Of a stretch of DNA of 64,000 bases, positions 18,201-27,347 are shown piece by piece. The translations under genes and the position numbers were made by a program. Within the stretch, counting starts at the first letter, position 1; the number at the start of each line of letters is the position of its first letter. The DNA comes from Flavobacteriaceae bacterium (GTDB lineage: Bacteria > Bacteroidota > Bacteroidia > Flavobacteriales > Flavobacteriaceae), in the NCBI GenBank assembly GCA_013215105.1, contig JABSPL010000193.1, forward strand, positions 1 through 64,000. Reading direction: 5' to 3'. Under the pieces are notes generated by a model. It saw only the letters and a list, made by a program, of their open reading frames with translations, was not told the origin of the DNA and ran no database searches.

Positions 18201-19520
18201 ATGAAAACAATTAAAACAATGAAAATTTATTCTATCCTAGCAATATTTATTGCTTTATTTAGCTTTATTTCCTGTTCTGAAGACGAGATAAAGTCTAATT
18301 TAAACTCTATGGAGTCATTTGCAATAGAGAACATCGATTTAACATTTAGTGGAAACGATATTACTGCTACAGTACCATTCGGAACTGATATTTCAGCTCT
18401 TATAGCTACAATAGAAATTAGCGAAGGAGCTACCGTTAGCCCAGCTAGTGGAGAAGCTGTTTCTTATACTGATGGAGTAGTTACATTTACTGTTACTGCC
18501 GAAGATGGTACTCAGCTAGAATATATGGTAACTATAACAGAAGTACCAGCATCTGGACTTAAGACTATATCTGCTTTTACTATTGAAGGACTAGAATTGA
18601 CTTTCGATGGTAACGAAATAACTGCTAATGTCCCTTTTGGTACAGATAGTTTGACTTTTGCAGCAGCTATAACTTCTAGTGCAAACTCTACTGTTAGCCC
18701 TGCTAGCGAAGTAGAAGTAACCTACGTAGACGGAGAAGCTACAGTATTTACTGTTACTGCTCAAGATGGAACAGAAGCAGAATATAATGTTACTATTACT
18801 GTTTTAGGAGAAGAGACTACTACTGGAACTAAATTGATCACTTATGTTTATACATCAGTATATACAGGGGGTTCTAACGAAGTTGAAACAAAAACTATAA
18901 AATTCACTTATGGAGATAATGGATTTCTAGCTACTCAGGCATCTTATGGCGATTATTTTGGAGAAGAGGATGTAAAGACTACGACTTATACATATGATTC
19001 AGATAATAATATAACCAAATCTGTTACAGTTAGGTCAATAGGAGGAGCAGCTGCTACAGATTTAAGTTCTACTGTATATGTATATGAGGATGGTAAAATG
19101 AAAAGCTCTGACTTTGTAGATGTAACAGATGATTGGAATACTATAGCTAAAGCATACACATATGATGAAGTAACTGGACACTTAGCTTCTTCGATACCTA
19201 CATACTCTGATGGTTATGTAGGAAGTACTAAATTATACAATTTAAATTCTGATGGAAATGAAGTGTCTTATGAAGAACCTTACGTTGGAACTATAGAAAT
19301 AACCTATGATGACAAGATGAACCCTTATAGAAACATGTATCCTGAGACTTATATAATGGCGTATTTAGTTTCAAGTAATAATGAAATTTCTAAAACTTAT
19401 GCTGTAGATACGACTATATCTTACTTGTATAATCGAAGTGATTATCCTATTTCTTCTGGATACACTTACTATTCAGAAGATTTTACTATAACAGAAACTT
19501 TCGCTTACGCAGCAGAGTAA
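18201..19520 (+). CDS. Lipoprotein with tandem DUF5018-like domains and YD-like tail
   Basis: This 439-residue lipoprotein has Cys25 in FISCSEDE. Two DUF5018-like beta domains occupy about 35-115 and 118-200. Each carries a version of VPFGTD, then VSPAS, then FTVTAxDGT. The C-terminal half has Tyr/Thr-rich YTYDSDNN-type repeats like YD or DUF4595 repeats. It directly follows susD, so it is probably a surface accessory protein (SusE/F position) that may bind substrate. No enzyme motif is seen. Confidence 0.75.
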   Translation: MKTIKTMKIYSILAIFIALFSFISCSEDEIKSNLNSMESFAIENIDLTFSGNDITATVPFGTDISALIATIEISEGATVSPASGEAVSYTDGVVTFTVTAEDGTQLEYMVTITEVPASGLKTISAFTIEGLELTFDGNEITANVPFGTDSLTFAAAITSSANSTVSPASEVEVTYVDGEATVFTVTAQDGTEAEYNVTITVLGEETTTGTKLITYVYTSVYTGGSNEVETKTIKFTYGDNGFLATQASYGDYFGEEDVKTTTYTYDSDNNITKSVTVRSIGGAAATDLSSTVYVYEDGKMKSSDFVDVTDDWNTIAKAYTYDEVTGHLASSIPTYSDGYVGSTKLYNLNSDGNEVSYEEPYVGTIEITYDDKMNPYRNMYPETYIMAYLVSSNNEISKTYAVDTTISYLYNRSDYPISSGYTYYSEDFTITETFAYAAE

Positions 19521-19550
19521 CAATTAAAATTAAAACAATCGACAATCATT

Positions 19551-19583
19551 AAAAGGTTCTTGTTTTAGGATGAGGACCTTTTT
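19551..19583 (+). terminator. Hairpin with T-run before first HExxH gene
   Basis: AAAAGGTTCTTG and TGAGGACCTTTTT form a stem with G-U pairs, then a T-run. It follows the lipoprotein gene by 30 bases and ends only 14 bases before the next ATG. It may be a terminator, an attenuator or a translation-control hairpin. A related hairpin precedes the next paralogue. Confidence 0.6.
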
Positions 19584-19597
19584 ATTTAACAATTTAT

Positions 19598-20287
19598 ATG
19601 AAAAGATTAAAATTATTAAGTTTAGGACTGGTATTCTCTTTATCGACCTTTTACTTTATGAGTTTTAAAGATGCAGAGGAAAAAACACCATTGTTAGGTG
19701 AAGATTCTGTAGAACAAGAAGGTGAAGGATGTGATATAAAGAAAGTATATACCAATAATGTATTACCTATGTATTATACTTACGATTCTAATATGCCTAA
19801 AGATTTGGTTATAGACTCTAAAGACAAATCTATTAATGCAGGTGCTGCTTTTGGTTATATAGAGGTTAGTCAAGGATTGGCAAACCATCACGATGTGTTC
19901 GTACAAGCCTTTGCTTTAACTCACGAAGCTTCGCATATAGCTACTGGGGAGCAATTGAAGAAGTTTGGTATAGAAGGTGGTATTCCTGAAGGTAAGAATT
20001 TTAATTCTTATAAAAAAGCTGAATTATTAGCCGACCTTATGGCTACCCATCTGTTAGGTGCTAACTATTATGATGCGATGCCTAATTTTATAGAGTATCT
20101 CGATGAAGATTCAGAATGCTTTAATTGTTCTGTCTTTAGTAAAGAAGGAGATTTTTCACATCCTTCTGCCAAAAGACGTGTAAAGTATATAAAAGAATAT
20201 GCTGCTAAAATATTAGTTACCGAAATAGAAGACTTAAACGACTTGTTCGAAGAGTATTTTAAGTATATACTATATTTAGATGAGTAA
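19598..20287 (+). CDS. Exported HExxH protein, predicted gluzincin-like peptidase
   Basis: This 229-residue protein has a signal or anchor segment at 1-22 (LLSLGLVFSLSTFYFMSF). The motif THEASH places His109, Glu110 and His113 as a zinc site. Downstream KAELLADLMATH gives Glu142 and Asp146, the HExxH...ExxxD layout of M48-like gluzincins. Two cysteines lie near residues 173 and 176 (ECFNCS). It is a close paralogue of the next gene. A family name cannot be given with confidence, and peptidase activity is a motif-based inference. Confidence 0.65.
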   Translation: MKRLKLLSLGLVFSLSTFYFMSFKDAEEKTPLLGEDSVEQEGEGCDIKKVYTNNVLPMYYTYDSNMPKDLVIDSKDKSINAGAAFGYIEVSQGLANHHDVFVQAFALTHEASHIATGEQLKKFGIEGGIPEGKNFNSYKKAELLADLMATHLLGANYYDAMPNFIEYLDEDSECFNCSVFSKEGDFSHPSAKRRVKYIKEYAAKILVTEIEDLNDLFEEYFKYILYLDE

Positions 20288-20425
20288 TATAGGTTTAATA
20301 ATATAGACCTATACGACTAATATCAATTGTATTTCTAAATATCATAAATAAATTATTTATATATGATTAACGGATATTCAAATGATATAATCATATTAAT
20401 AAATTAAAAACAATCAACAATCATT

Positions 20426-20457
20426 AAAAAGTCCTTGTTTTAATATAAGGACTTTTT
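20426..20457 (+). terminator. Hairpin with T-run before second HExxH gene
   Basis: AAAAAGTCCTT and AAGGACTTTTT form a strong stem followed by T-rich sequence. It ends 16 bases before the next ATG. The 16-base stretch in front of it (from 20410) is nearly the same as that before the hairpin at 19551, so leader and gene were duplicated together. Confidence 0.65.
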
Positions 20458-20473
20458 ATATAACCTATTTGAT

Positions 20474-21172
20474 ATGAATAGAATCAAATTATTAAGTTTA
20501 GCAGGTCTATTAACCTTGTCTGCTTTCTACTTTATGAGTTTTAAAAACTTAGAAGGCAATAGATATACAGGAAATATAGATTTCGATAATATACAAAAGG
20601 TATATAAAGAGAATGTGTTACCTATGTATTTTACCTATAAGTCTGAAATGCCTAAGGAAGTAAAAGTAGACTATAATGATGAGTCTATAAATGCGGGAGC
20701 TTCTTTTGATTATATAGAGGTAAGTAAAGGATTGGCTGATCATGCAGATGTATTTGTACAGGCGTTTGCTTTAACTCATGAAGCTTCACATATAATTACT
20801 ATGGAGCAAATGGAGATATTTGGTATAGAAGGCGGTATCCCAGAGGGTCAAAACATAAACTCTTATCAAAAAGCCGAGTTGTTAGCTGACCTTATGGCTA
20901 CTCACTTACTAGGAGCTAATTATTACGATGTAATGCCTAGTTTTATAGAACGTGTAGAAGAGGAAACTGTCGAATGTAAAGGATATACTATATTTGGGAA
21001 AGGTGATTTCTTACATCCTTCTGCCGAAATACGTATAAAGCATATCAAAGAATACGCTACTAAAATATCTATGACCGAAATAGACGATTTGGAAGCATTG
21101 TTTAAAGAATACTTTATATATATAGTAAACTTAGACGAATCAGAGCTAGACGAATCAGAGCTAGACGAGTAA
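20474..21172 (+). CDS. Exported HExxH protein, paralogue
   Basis: This 232-residue protein is a paralogue of the preceding gene, with the same signal segment (FYFMSFK) and conserved core. The motif THEASH gives His102, Glu103 and His106, with KAELLADLMATH at Glu135/Asp139. It differs at the C-terminus, where ESELDE is repeated twice, encoded by a 15-base direct repeat. The catalytic layout is intact in both copies. Role unknown, possibly an extracytoplasmic peptidase serving the SusCD locus. Confidence 0.65.
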   Translation: MNRIKLLSLAGLLTLSAFYFMSFKNLEGNRYTGNIDFDNIQKVYKENVLPMYFTYKSEMPKEVKVDYNDESINAGASFDYIEVSKGLADHADVFVQAFALTHEASHIITMEQMEIFGIEGGIPEGQNINSYQKAELLADLMATHLLGANYYDVMPSFIERVEEETVECKGYTIFGKGDFLHPSAEIRIKHIKEYATKISMTEIDDLEALFKEYFIYIVNLDESELDESELDE

Positions 21173-21191
21173 AACTAAAAGTAAAACCCTA

Positions 21192-21225
21192 AAAAGCTCC
21201 CTTATCTAAAAATAAGGGAGCTTTT
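21192..21225 (+). terminator. Rho-independent terminator
   Basis: AAAAGCTCCCTTAT, a six-base loop and ATAAGGGAGCTTTTG form a near-perfect stem downstream of the second HExxH gene. The rest of the 320-base gap to 21492 is AT-rich, with no gene seen. Confidence 0.8.
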
Positions 21226-21492
21226 GTTATTATAAATGTTTTTGTTTATATCCAACAAAGAGTGTTCTATCATTCTTAAGGTATAAGTATAGAGGGTTTC
21301 TTATATTGTTTTGTTTATTAATCTGATAATGATAGGTTAACAGATATTTATTATGTATATTTATACTGAAAAAGAAAACATAATATTTGCTATGGAAGTT
21401 TTTAAAATCAAATACTAAAAATTGGTTTTACAATAATACAAAGTAAGTCTGTGTTTTACTATTAATATATTAATCTTAAACAAACAATAACT

Positions 21493-22530
21493 ATGAAAAA
21501 AACTTATTTTATTACAGCTATATTGATAGCTGTATTTGGCTTTACGTCTTGCTCTGACGAGGATCCAGAAGTCTATGGTAATATCCTTACCTTTGCGGTC
21601 GATGGAGCTAATATAAACCTAAGTGGACAAGATGTAACTATATCATTGCCTTTTGGTACCGATATCTCAGCACTTAAAGCTACTATAGAACTAAGCGAAA
21701 ACGCAACTATAGAGCCTGCTAGTGGTACTGCTAGTACTTATGTAGAGCTAGCAGCTAAAGAGTTTGTGGTTACTTCCAAAGACGGAGATTCCAAAACATA
21801 CAATGTCAAGGTAGACCTAAGAGGAGAAGAGGCTAGCGGAGCTAAATTGACTAGTCATATGCTTACTAATCCTGGTGGCTACGACTTGACATATACTTAC
21901 GAATATGGCGACAATGGTTTTATGTCTAGCTCTAAAATGATTAAGAATAATACTATTTATAATACAGAATATTCATACGATTCCAAAAACAGACTAATAA
22001 GAAGTGTTATAACGCCTCTAGGTAGCGAAGAAGAAGAAGTAAGGGTGTTTACCTATGGTAGTACTGTTGCATCTGCCTATATAGTTAGTTCGGTAACTAC
22101 TATCAGTGAAAAAGATACTTATGAATACACTTATACTTACGACACTAATGGTTATCTTAATAAAATGACTCGGAAAGATCTGAACGAAGAAGGAGACGCT
22201 GGTGATGTTATTCATACTTATACCTACAGCGATGTTGGTAATATGCTTTCTTCTACTTTAGACAATACAACATACGAGTTTGTTTTCGATGATAAAACTA
22301 ATGCTTTTTCATCACTATATCCTATAGCATATGACAAAGTAAAAAGAATAGGTCCTAATAATAGGACTTCTTTACCCGACCCTAGTAGTGTAAGTTATAC
22401 TTATGGGCATACTTTCAAAGATATAAAAGATATAAAGTATATAACAGAAATGGCGTATACTATTAATTCAGGAGCAACGTCTGTAACCGAAAAATTCACT
22501 TATGAGATAATAAAATCAGAAGAAGAATAG
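21493..22530 (+). CDS. DUF5018-like lipoprotein with YD-like repeats
   Basis: This 345-residue lipoprotein has Cys20 in FGFTSCSDED. One DUF5018-like domain covers about 28-110 (SLPFGTDISALKATIELSE, then EPASGT). A C-terminal region of YEYGDNG, YSYDSKNRL and YTYDTNGYLNKMT repeats resembles YD/DUF4595 proteins. It is related to the lipoprotein at 18201 but has one DUF5018 unit instead of two. It ends the locus, ahead of a strong two-way terminator. Confidence 0.72.
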   Translation: MKKTYFITAILIAVFGFTSCSDEDPEVYGNILTFAVDGANINLSGQDVTISLPFGTDISALKATIELSENATIEPASGTASTYVELAAKEFVVTSKDGDSKTYNVKVDLRGEEASGAKLTSHMLTNPGGYDLTYTYEYGDNGFMSSSKMIKNNTIYNTEYSYDSKNRLIRSVITPLGSEEEEVRVFTYGSTVASAYIVSSVTTISEKDTYEYTYTYDTNGYLNKMTRKDLNEEGDAGDVIHTYTYSDVGNMLSSTLDNTTYEFVFDDKTNAFSSLYPIAYDKVKRIGPNNRTSLPDPSSVSYTYGHTFKDIKDIKYITEMAYTINSGATSVTEKFTYEIIKSEEE

Positions 22531-22543
22531 GAAATATATTATG

Positions 22544-22593
22544 AAAACAAGAACTCCCTCTTTGGTAATTACCAAAGAGGGAGTTCTTGTTTT
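22544..22593. terminator. Bidirectional terminator, 50-base perfect palindrome
   Basis: A perfect palindrome with centre GGTAATTACC and outer arms AAAACAAGAACTCCC and GGGAGTTCTTGTTTT. It lies between the convergent lipoprotein and arginase genes, and both strands end in T-runs, so it can stop transcription from both sides. Confidence 0.85.
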
Positions 22594-22604
22594 TTGAGAG
22601 TCTA

Positions 22605-23564
22605 TTAAACCAAATTACTCTCTATAACGGGAGTTATCTTGTTCATTATATCAAATGCAGTTTCTGCCATTACATTACCTTTTTCGTCAAGTAATGGGTT
22701 AACTTCTACAAACTCCAAGCAAGAAACTTTTTTGGTTCTTATAAAAGCTGTCATTATCTCTAATATTTCTTCAGGGTCAAAACCTTTCGATACAGGTGTA
22801 CCAGTTCCTTTCGATATTAGGTCACAATCCATACTGTCAACGTCGAACGATATATATATAGTATCACAATCTTTAAGCTTCTCTACAGCTTCATCAAGAC
22901 ATCTTCCAAAGGTTCTGTATCTCATCTCAGCAACGCTGTAGTTTTTGATGCTTTTCTTAGCTATTATGTTATTTTCGGGAGTTTCAGTATCTCTTACCCC
23001 AAAATATACAAGGTCTTCAGCTTTTATTTTAGCCCCGTCTACACCTATGTTTTTCATCATATCCCAATGTTTTTTGGTCGATGAGTCTATATCGCTTACT
23101 TTGTCGTCCATATTGTCTTCGGACAAAGCTGCTGCTAGTGGCATACCGTGTATATTTCCCGAAGGAGAGGTGTGTGGCGAATGAATATCAGCATGAGCGT
23201 CTATCCAAACTACACCAAGCCTTTTACTCGGTTCAGAGGCTTTTATTCCGCTTATAGTACCAAGTGCCGAAGAGTGATCGCCCGATATAACTAAGGGGAA
23301 CATACCTTGATTCATAGTTTTTTCTACATTTTCTGATAACACTTTACATTGATTATATACATTTTTGATTCTCAATGCCGAAGGACTTATGGTTTTATCA
23401 TAAATACTCTCGTTTTGGGTAGGTACGTCAACAAAATTATAACGGTTAAAAAAATCATTATTAACATTGATAGCTGCTATTTCTATAGCGTCTATACCTA
23501 AGTCAGCTCCCCTAGTTCCTGCACCTATATCGGAGCGATGCTTTATTATTTTTATTGTTTTCAT
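22605..23564 (-). CDS. rocF: Arginase
   Basis: This 319-residue ureohydrolase cuts arginine to ornithine and urea. The binuclear Mn ligands are visible: His97 (SGDHSSALG), Asp122, His124 and Asp126 (WIDAHADIH), and Asp241 and Asp243 (SFDVDSMD). SGNIHGMPLAAAL is typical of arginase rather than agmatinase. Formimidoylglutamase is the main alternative. It stands alone between two hairpins. Confidence 0.85.
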   Translation of the reverse strand: MKTIKIIKHRSDIGAGTRGADLGIDAIEIAAINVNNDFFNRYNFVDVPTQNESIYDKTISPSALRIKNVYNQCKVLSENVEKTMNQGMFPLVISGDHSSALGTISGIKASEPSKRLGVVWIDAHADIHSPHTSPSGNIHGMPLAAALSEDNMDDKVSDIDSSTKKHWDMMKNIGVDGAKIKAEDLVYFGVRDTETPENNIIAKKSIKNYSVAEMRYRTFGRCLDEAVEKLKDCDTIYISFDVDSMDCDLISKGTGTPVSKGFDPEEILEIMTAFIRTKKVSCLEFVEVNPLLDEKGNVMAETAFDIMNKITPVIESNLV

Positions 23565-23579
23565 ATTTATATAAAAAAC

Positions 23580-23612
23580 AAATTCTCAAACGATACTATC
23601 GCTTGAGAATTT
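23580..23612. terminator. Hairpin between gltA and arginase gene
   Basis: AAATTCTCAA and TTGAGAATTT, with an inner CGAT/ATCG pair, form a stem of about 15 pairs around a three-base loop. It lies just downstream of the citrate synthase gene on the minus strand. Confidence 0.6.
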
Positions 23613-23630
23613 ATATTAAATTATCAATTT

Positions 23631-24902
23631 TTATTTTATAGTCCTGTCTACTTTTCCTTGATACAATTGTCTTGGTCTCCCTATAGGTTCTTGGTTAGCT
23701 CTCATTTCTTTCCATTGAGCTATCCATCCTGGTAGTCTTCCTATGGCAAACATTACTGTAAACATTTCGCTAGGTATACCTAAAGCCTTATATATTATTC
23801 CTGAATAGAAATCGACATTAGGGTAAAGATTTCTAGACTTGAAGTATTCGTCTTCCAATGCTATTTTCTCTAGCTTTTCGGCTATTTTAAGAGTTGGATC
23901 TTCTATATTTAATTCTTTTAACAAGTCATCAGCTGCTTTTTTGATAATAGTAGCTCTAGGGTCAAAGTTTTTATAAACTCTATGCCCGAATCCCATTAAC
24001 CTAAAAGGGTCACTCTTGTCTTTTGCCTTAAGTATAAACTTATCTACATCTCCTCCATCATTAGATATTTCGTCAAGCATTTCTATAACCGCTTGGTTTG
24101 CTCCACCATGTAGTGGGCCCCAAAGTGCGGATACTCCTGCCGATATAGATGCAAACAAACCTGCGTGAGAAGAACCTACTATTCTTACTGTCGAAGTAGA
24201 ACAGTTTTGCTCATGGTCAGCATGTAATATAAGTAATTGATCTAAAGCATTGATTACTGTAGAACTACATTTGTATTTTTCTGTAGGTATGCGGAACATC
24301 ATCTGTAGTATATTCTCTACATATCCTTTAGAATTATCTGCATAATTCATAGGGTAACCTTGGTTTTTACGATAAGTCCATGATGCTAGTAAAGGAAACT
24401 TAGCCATTATTTTAACAACAGCTTTGTACAAGTCTTTATCTGAAGAAACATTTACCGAACTAGGGTTAAAAGAGGTCAATGCACTAGTAAGTGCCGACAA
24501 TACTCCCATTGGATGTGCTGCACGAGGGAAACCATCTAGGATATCTTTCATTTCTTCGTTAACCATTGACTCGTCTTTTATATCCGAAACAAATGTGTCT
24601 AACTCTTCCTTAGTAGGCAGATCTCCGAAAATCAACAAATAAGCAACATCTAAGAAGCTTTTCTTTTCGGCTAATTCCTCTATCGCATAACCTCTATATT
24701 TTAAGATACCTTTTTCTCCGTCCAAAAAAGTAATATCACTATGACAAGAACCTGTGTTTTTGAAACCAGGATCCATAGTAATAACTCCACCAGTCATAGC
24801 TCTCAATTTACTAATATCAATAGCAACCTCGCCTTCTGTACCCTTTATTATAGGTAATTCATATTTCTTTCCATCTATTTCTAACAGTGCTTTTTTCGAC
24901 AT
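23631..24902 (-). CDS. gltA: Citrate synthase
   Basis: This 423-residue enzyme condenses acetyl-CoA and oxaloacetate to citrate in the TCA cycle. The active-site segments are LLILHADHEQNCSTSTVR, WGPLHGGANQAV and MGFGHRVYKNFDPRA (catalytic His), with ARGLPGW-type IGRLPGWIAQWKE near the end. The N-terminal beta domain (GKKYELP-like) and the length match the hexameric NADH-sensitive type found in Gram-negative bacteria. Monocistronic as far as seen. Confidence 0.96.
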   Translation of the reverse strand: MSKKALLEIDGKKYELPIIKGTEGEVAIDISKLRAMTGGVITMDPGFKNTGSCHSDITFLDGEKGILKYRGYAIEELAEKKSFLDVAYLLIFGDLPTKEELDTFVSDIKDESMVNEEMKDILDGFPRAAHPMGVLSALTSALTSFNPSSVNVSSDKDLYKAVVKIMAKFPLLASWTYRKNQGYPMNYADNSKGYVENILQMMFRIPTEKYKCSSTVINALDQLLILHADHEQNCSTSTVRIVGSSHAGLFASISAGVSALWGPLHGGANQAVIEMLDEISNDGGDVDKFILKAKDKSDPFRLMGFGHRVYKNFDPRATIIKKAADDLLKELNIEDPTLKIAEKLEKIALEDEYFKSRNLYPNVDFYSGIIYKALGIPSEMFTVMFAIGRLPGWIAQWKEMRANQEPIGRPRQLYQGKVDRTIK

Positions 24903-25027
24903 ATCTTAAATTTTATCTTGTTATTTTTCCAACTACGAATATACGAAAAAAGATACTTAATAACACTATATAAACCCTTTTAAATAATGGTTATCGTAAA
25001 AATGGAAAATAACTATATATTTTTGCG

Positions 25028-25801
25028 TTAATCGTAAATAAAGCTACTATTATTCTCTTTTTTGTATTTTTTAAGGTGTATTTCGCCTTTCTCAAGCCAT
25101 GCGTAAGTAAAGTGGTTTATCCAATCTCCTGTGTTTATATAAGTGCTTCGCTCGTTTAATTTAACTTCCATTGGTAGGTGTCTGTGCCCAAAAATCATAT
25201 AGTCATAGTGTTTGTCCTTCAGTTTATGGTGGCAATAAGAAACTAACCACTCATTTTCTAATCCTCTGAACTTAAAATCGTCTATCCCAGATATTAATTT
25301 ATTCCTCAACGAAAGATAATTAGCAAAACCGATACTCACGTTTGGGTGAGTCCATCTAAACAAAAACTGTGCTATTTTACTTACAAATACCTTTTTTATA
25401 ATCTTATAACCTCTGTCTCCAGGGCCTAAACCATCTCCATGGCCTATAAGGAAGTTCTTTCCCTGAAAAGTGAATTCGGTAGGCTTTCGGTATATTTTTA
25501 GGTTTATCTGCTCAACCAGATAGTCCTCGAGCCATAAATCGTGGTTTCCTACAAAAAAATGTATAACTATGCCCGAATCACTAAGCTCAGCTAATTTGCC
25601 TAGGAAACGAATAAAACCTCTAGGAACTACTGTCTTGTATTCGAACCAGAAATCGAACATATCACCTATCAGAAATATCTGATCAGCATCGTGCTTTATG
25701 GTCTCTAGCCACTCTACAAAAAGTAATTCTCTCTTAAAACTATCCTGAGCATTAGGTGCTCCCAAATGTAAATCGGAAGCAAAATATATTTTCTTTTTCA
25801 T
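25028..25801 (-). CDS. lpxH: UDP-2,3-diacylglucosamine diphosphatase
   Basis: This 257-residue calcineurin-like phosphoesterase makes lipid X in lipid A synthesis. Metal-binding motifs are SDLHLGAPN (D/H), LIGDMFDFW, VGNHDLW, LIGHGDGLG and FGHRHLPME. The Bacteroidota type is slightly longer than E. coli LpxH. It follows the S41 peptidase gene by 4 bases in a three-gene minus-strand operon. lpxD, lpxC and kdsA for the same pathway lie elsewhere in the window. Confidence 0.88.
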   Translation of the reverse strand: MKKKIYFASDLHLGAPNAQDSFKRELLFVEWLETIKHDADQIFLIGDMFDFWFEYKTVVPRGFIRFLGKLAELSDSGIVIHFFVGNHDLWLEDYLVEQINLKIYRKPTEFTFQGKNFLIGHGDGLGPGDRGYKIIKKVFVSKIAQFLFRWTHPNVSIGFANYLSLRNKLISGIDDFKFRGLENEWLVSYCHHKLKDKHYDYMIFGHRHLPMEVKLNERSTYINTGDWINHFTYAWLEKGEIHLKKYKKENNSSFIYD

Positions 25802-25805
25802 TGGT

Positions 25806-27347
25806 TTATTGTTGTTGGTTTACTGCTTCTAGCATATTATCTACATCTTTTAATCCTTTGTAGTACTGATTCATACCAAACAAATGTCTTGCTAGTAAGG
25901 CTCTGAAATAAACATGAGTAAGCTTGTTGCTTTTGTCTATACTTATATCTGAAACCATTTTATTATAAAAAGAGTTATCCTGATCGAACAGTTCATAGAA
26001 ATTATCAGCATTGTATCTGTCAAAATACAACCTATTATTGTCTATTATTCCAAAAGTGTAGTGGTTAATGTATTCAAAACTAACCAAATCTAAGTGTAGC
26101 TCGTCTACAGCTACAAAAACATCGGGATGTATTCCCCCGCCTCCATAGACTATTTTGCCTTTAGGAGTAGTGTATTTTAGACTGTCGACTATCTTCATGC
26201 TTTCTTCGTAGTCTAGCTCTCCTTCGTTTATTCGGTTTATATAGTCAGACTCGTAATCTTCTTTCTCACCCAAACTATAAGGTCGCTGTATCGACCTGCC
26301 TGTTGGAGTGTAGTAGCGAGCTACGGTAAGCCTCATTGCTGAGCCGTCTTTGAAATTTATCTCTTGTTGCACTAGTCCTTTGCCGTAAGACCTGCGTCCT
26401 ATTATGGTAGCTCTGTCGTTGTCTTGCAATGCTCCTGCGAGTATCTCACTTGCCGATGCAGAATTTTCGTCTATAAGTATATATAAATTACCTGTTTTAA
26501 AGCTACCTGCTTTGGTAGAATAAGACTCCTCTATATCGCCTTTGTTGTTCTTGGTGAATACTATAAGTTTGTTTTCTTCCAAAAGCTCATCGGCTATATC
26601 TATTGCTATACCAAGATAACCGCCAGAGTTATCCCTTAGGTCTATAACTAACTCTTTGGCGTTTTTACTAAGCAAAGTGTTTATTGAAGCTTTGAACTCG
26701 TGGTTACTAGTCTTCGAAAATCGTTTTAGTTTTATATAACCAGTAATAGAGTCTAACATAAAAGTAGCTTCTATACTAGGTACTGGTATGCTTGCTCTTA
26801 CTACACTTACCGAAAAAGTGTTTTTATCTTTTTTACGGTACAATGTCAAGACTATACGACTGTCTTTTTTTCCAGATAATTTCTTTATGATATATTCCGA
26901 ATTATAATTTTTGCCATACAAAGTATCTGTACCTGACATAAGTATTCTGTCTCCTCTAAGTATTCCCGATTTCTCTGAAGGACCTCCTTTGATAACACTT
27001 GTTACTAAGATGCTGTCTGATCTCATCATAAACTGTATACCTATACCTATAAACTCACCGCTCATAGTTTTCTTTATTTCATCTATCTTGTCCTCAGGGA
27101 TATATACCGAATGAGGGTCTAGCTTGTTGAGTATATAAGTAATAGTCTGGTCTAGTATTTTGTTAGGGTCTACATTGTCTACATAGTTGTAGTCTATATA
27201 GTTTATTAGGTTTTTTATCTTTTGCTCTCTAGGGTTTTTTACAAATATACTTTTTGCTTCTTTACTATAGTTGAGCATAGAGCCTATCATAACACCTAGT
27301 ATCATAGCTATAGATAGAAATAAAGGGGTGTATTTTGTATTATTCAT
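25806..27347 (-). CDS. ctpA: S41-family C-terminal processing peptidase
   Basis: This 513-residue envelope protease has an N-terminal membrane anchor at 7-25. A PDZ domain covers about 85-170 (GIGIQFMM through GGPSEKSGILRGDRIL). The S41 fold has the catalytic Ser in DENSASASEILAG and Lys in SYGKGLVQQ. A C-terminal extension of about 130 residues is typical of the Bacteroidota form. It degrades or trims periplasmic proteins. Its start overlaps the dCMP deaminase stop by 8 bases. Confidence 0.9.
   Translation of the reverse strand: MNNTKYTPLFLSIAMILGVMIGSMLNYSKEAKSIFVKNPREQKIKNLINYIDYNYVDNVDPNKILDQTITYILNKLDPHSVYIPEDKIDEIKKTMSGEFIGIGIQFMMRSDSILVTSVIKGGPSEKSGILRGDRILMSGTDTLYGKNYNSEYIIKKLSGKKDSRIVLTLYRKKDKNTFSVSVVRASIPVPSIEATFMLDSITGYIKLKRFSKTSNHEFKASINTLLSKNAKELVIDLRDNSGGYLGIAIDIADELLEENKLIVFTKNNKGDIEESYSTKAGSFKTGNLYILIDENSASASEILAGALQDNDRATIIGRRSYGKGLVQQEINFKDGSAMRLTVARYYTPTGRSIQRPYSLGEKEDYESDYINRINEGELDYEESMKIVDSLKYTTPKGKIVYGGGGIHPDVFVAVDELHLDLVSFEYINHYTFGIIDNNRLYFDRYNADNFYELFDQDNSFYNKMVSDISIDKSNKLTHVYFRALLARHLFGMNQYYKGLKDVDNMLEAVNQQQ

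Noticed and set aside
21110-21172. Short direct repeat as a mobile-element scar
   Set aside because: It is a two-unit coding repeat (ESELDE) at the protein's C-terminus with no target-site or inverted-repeat pattern.
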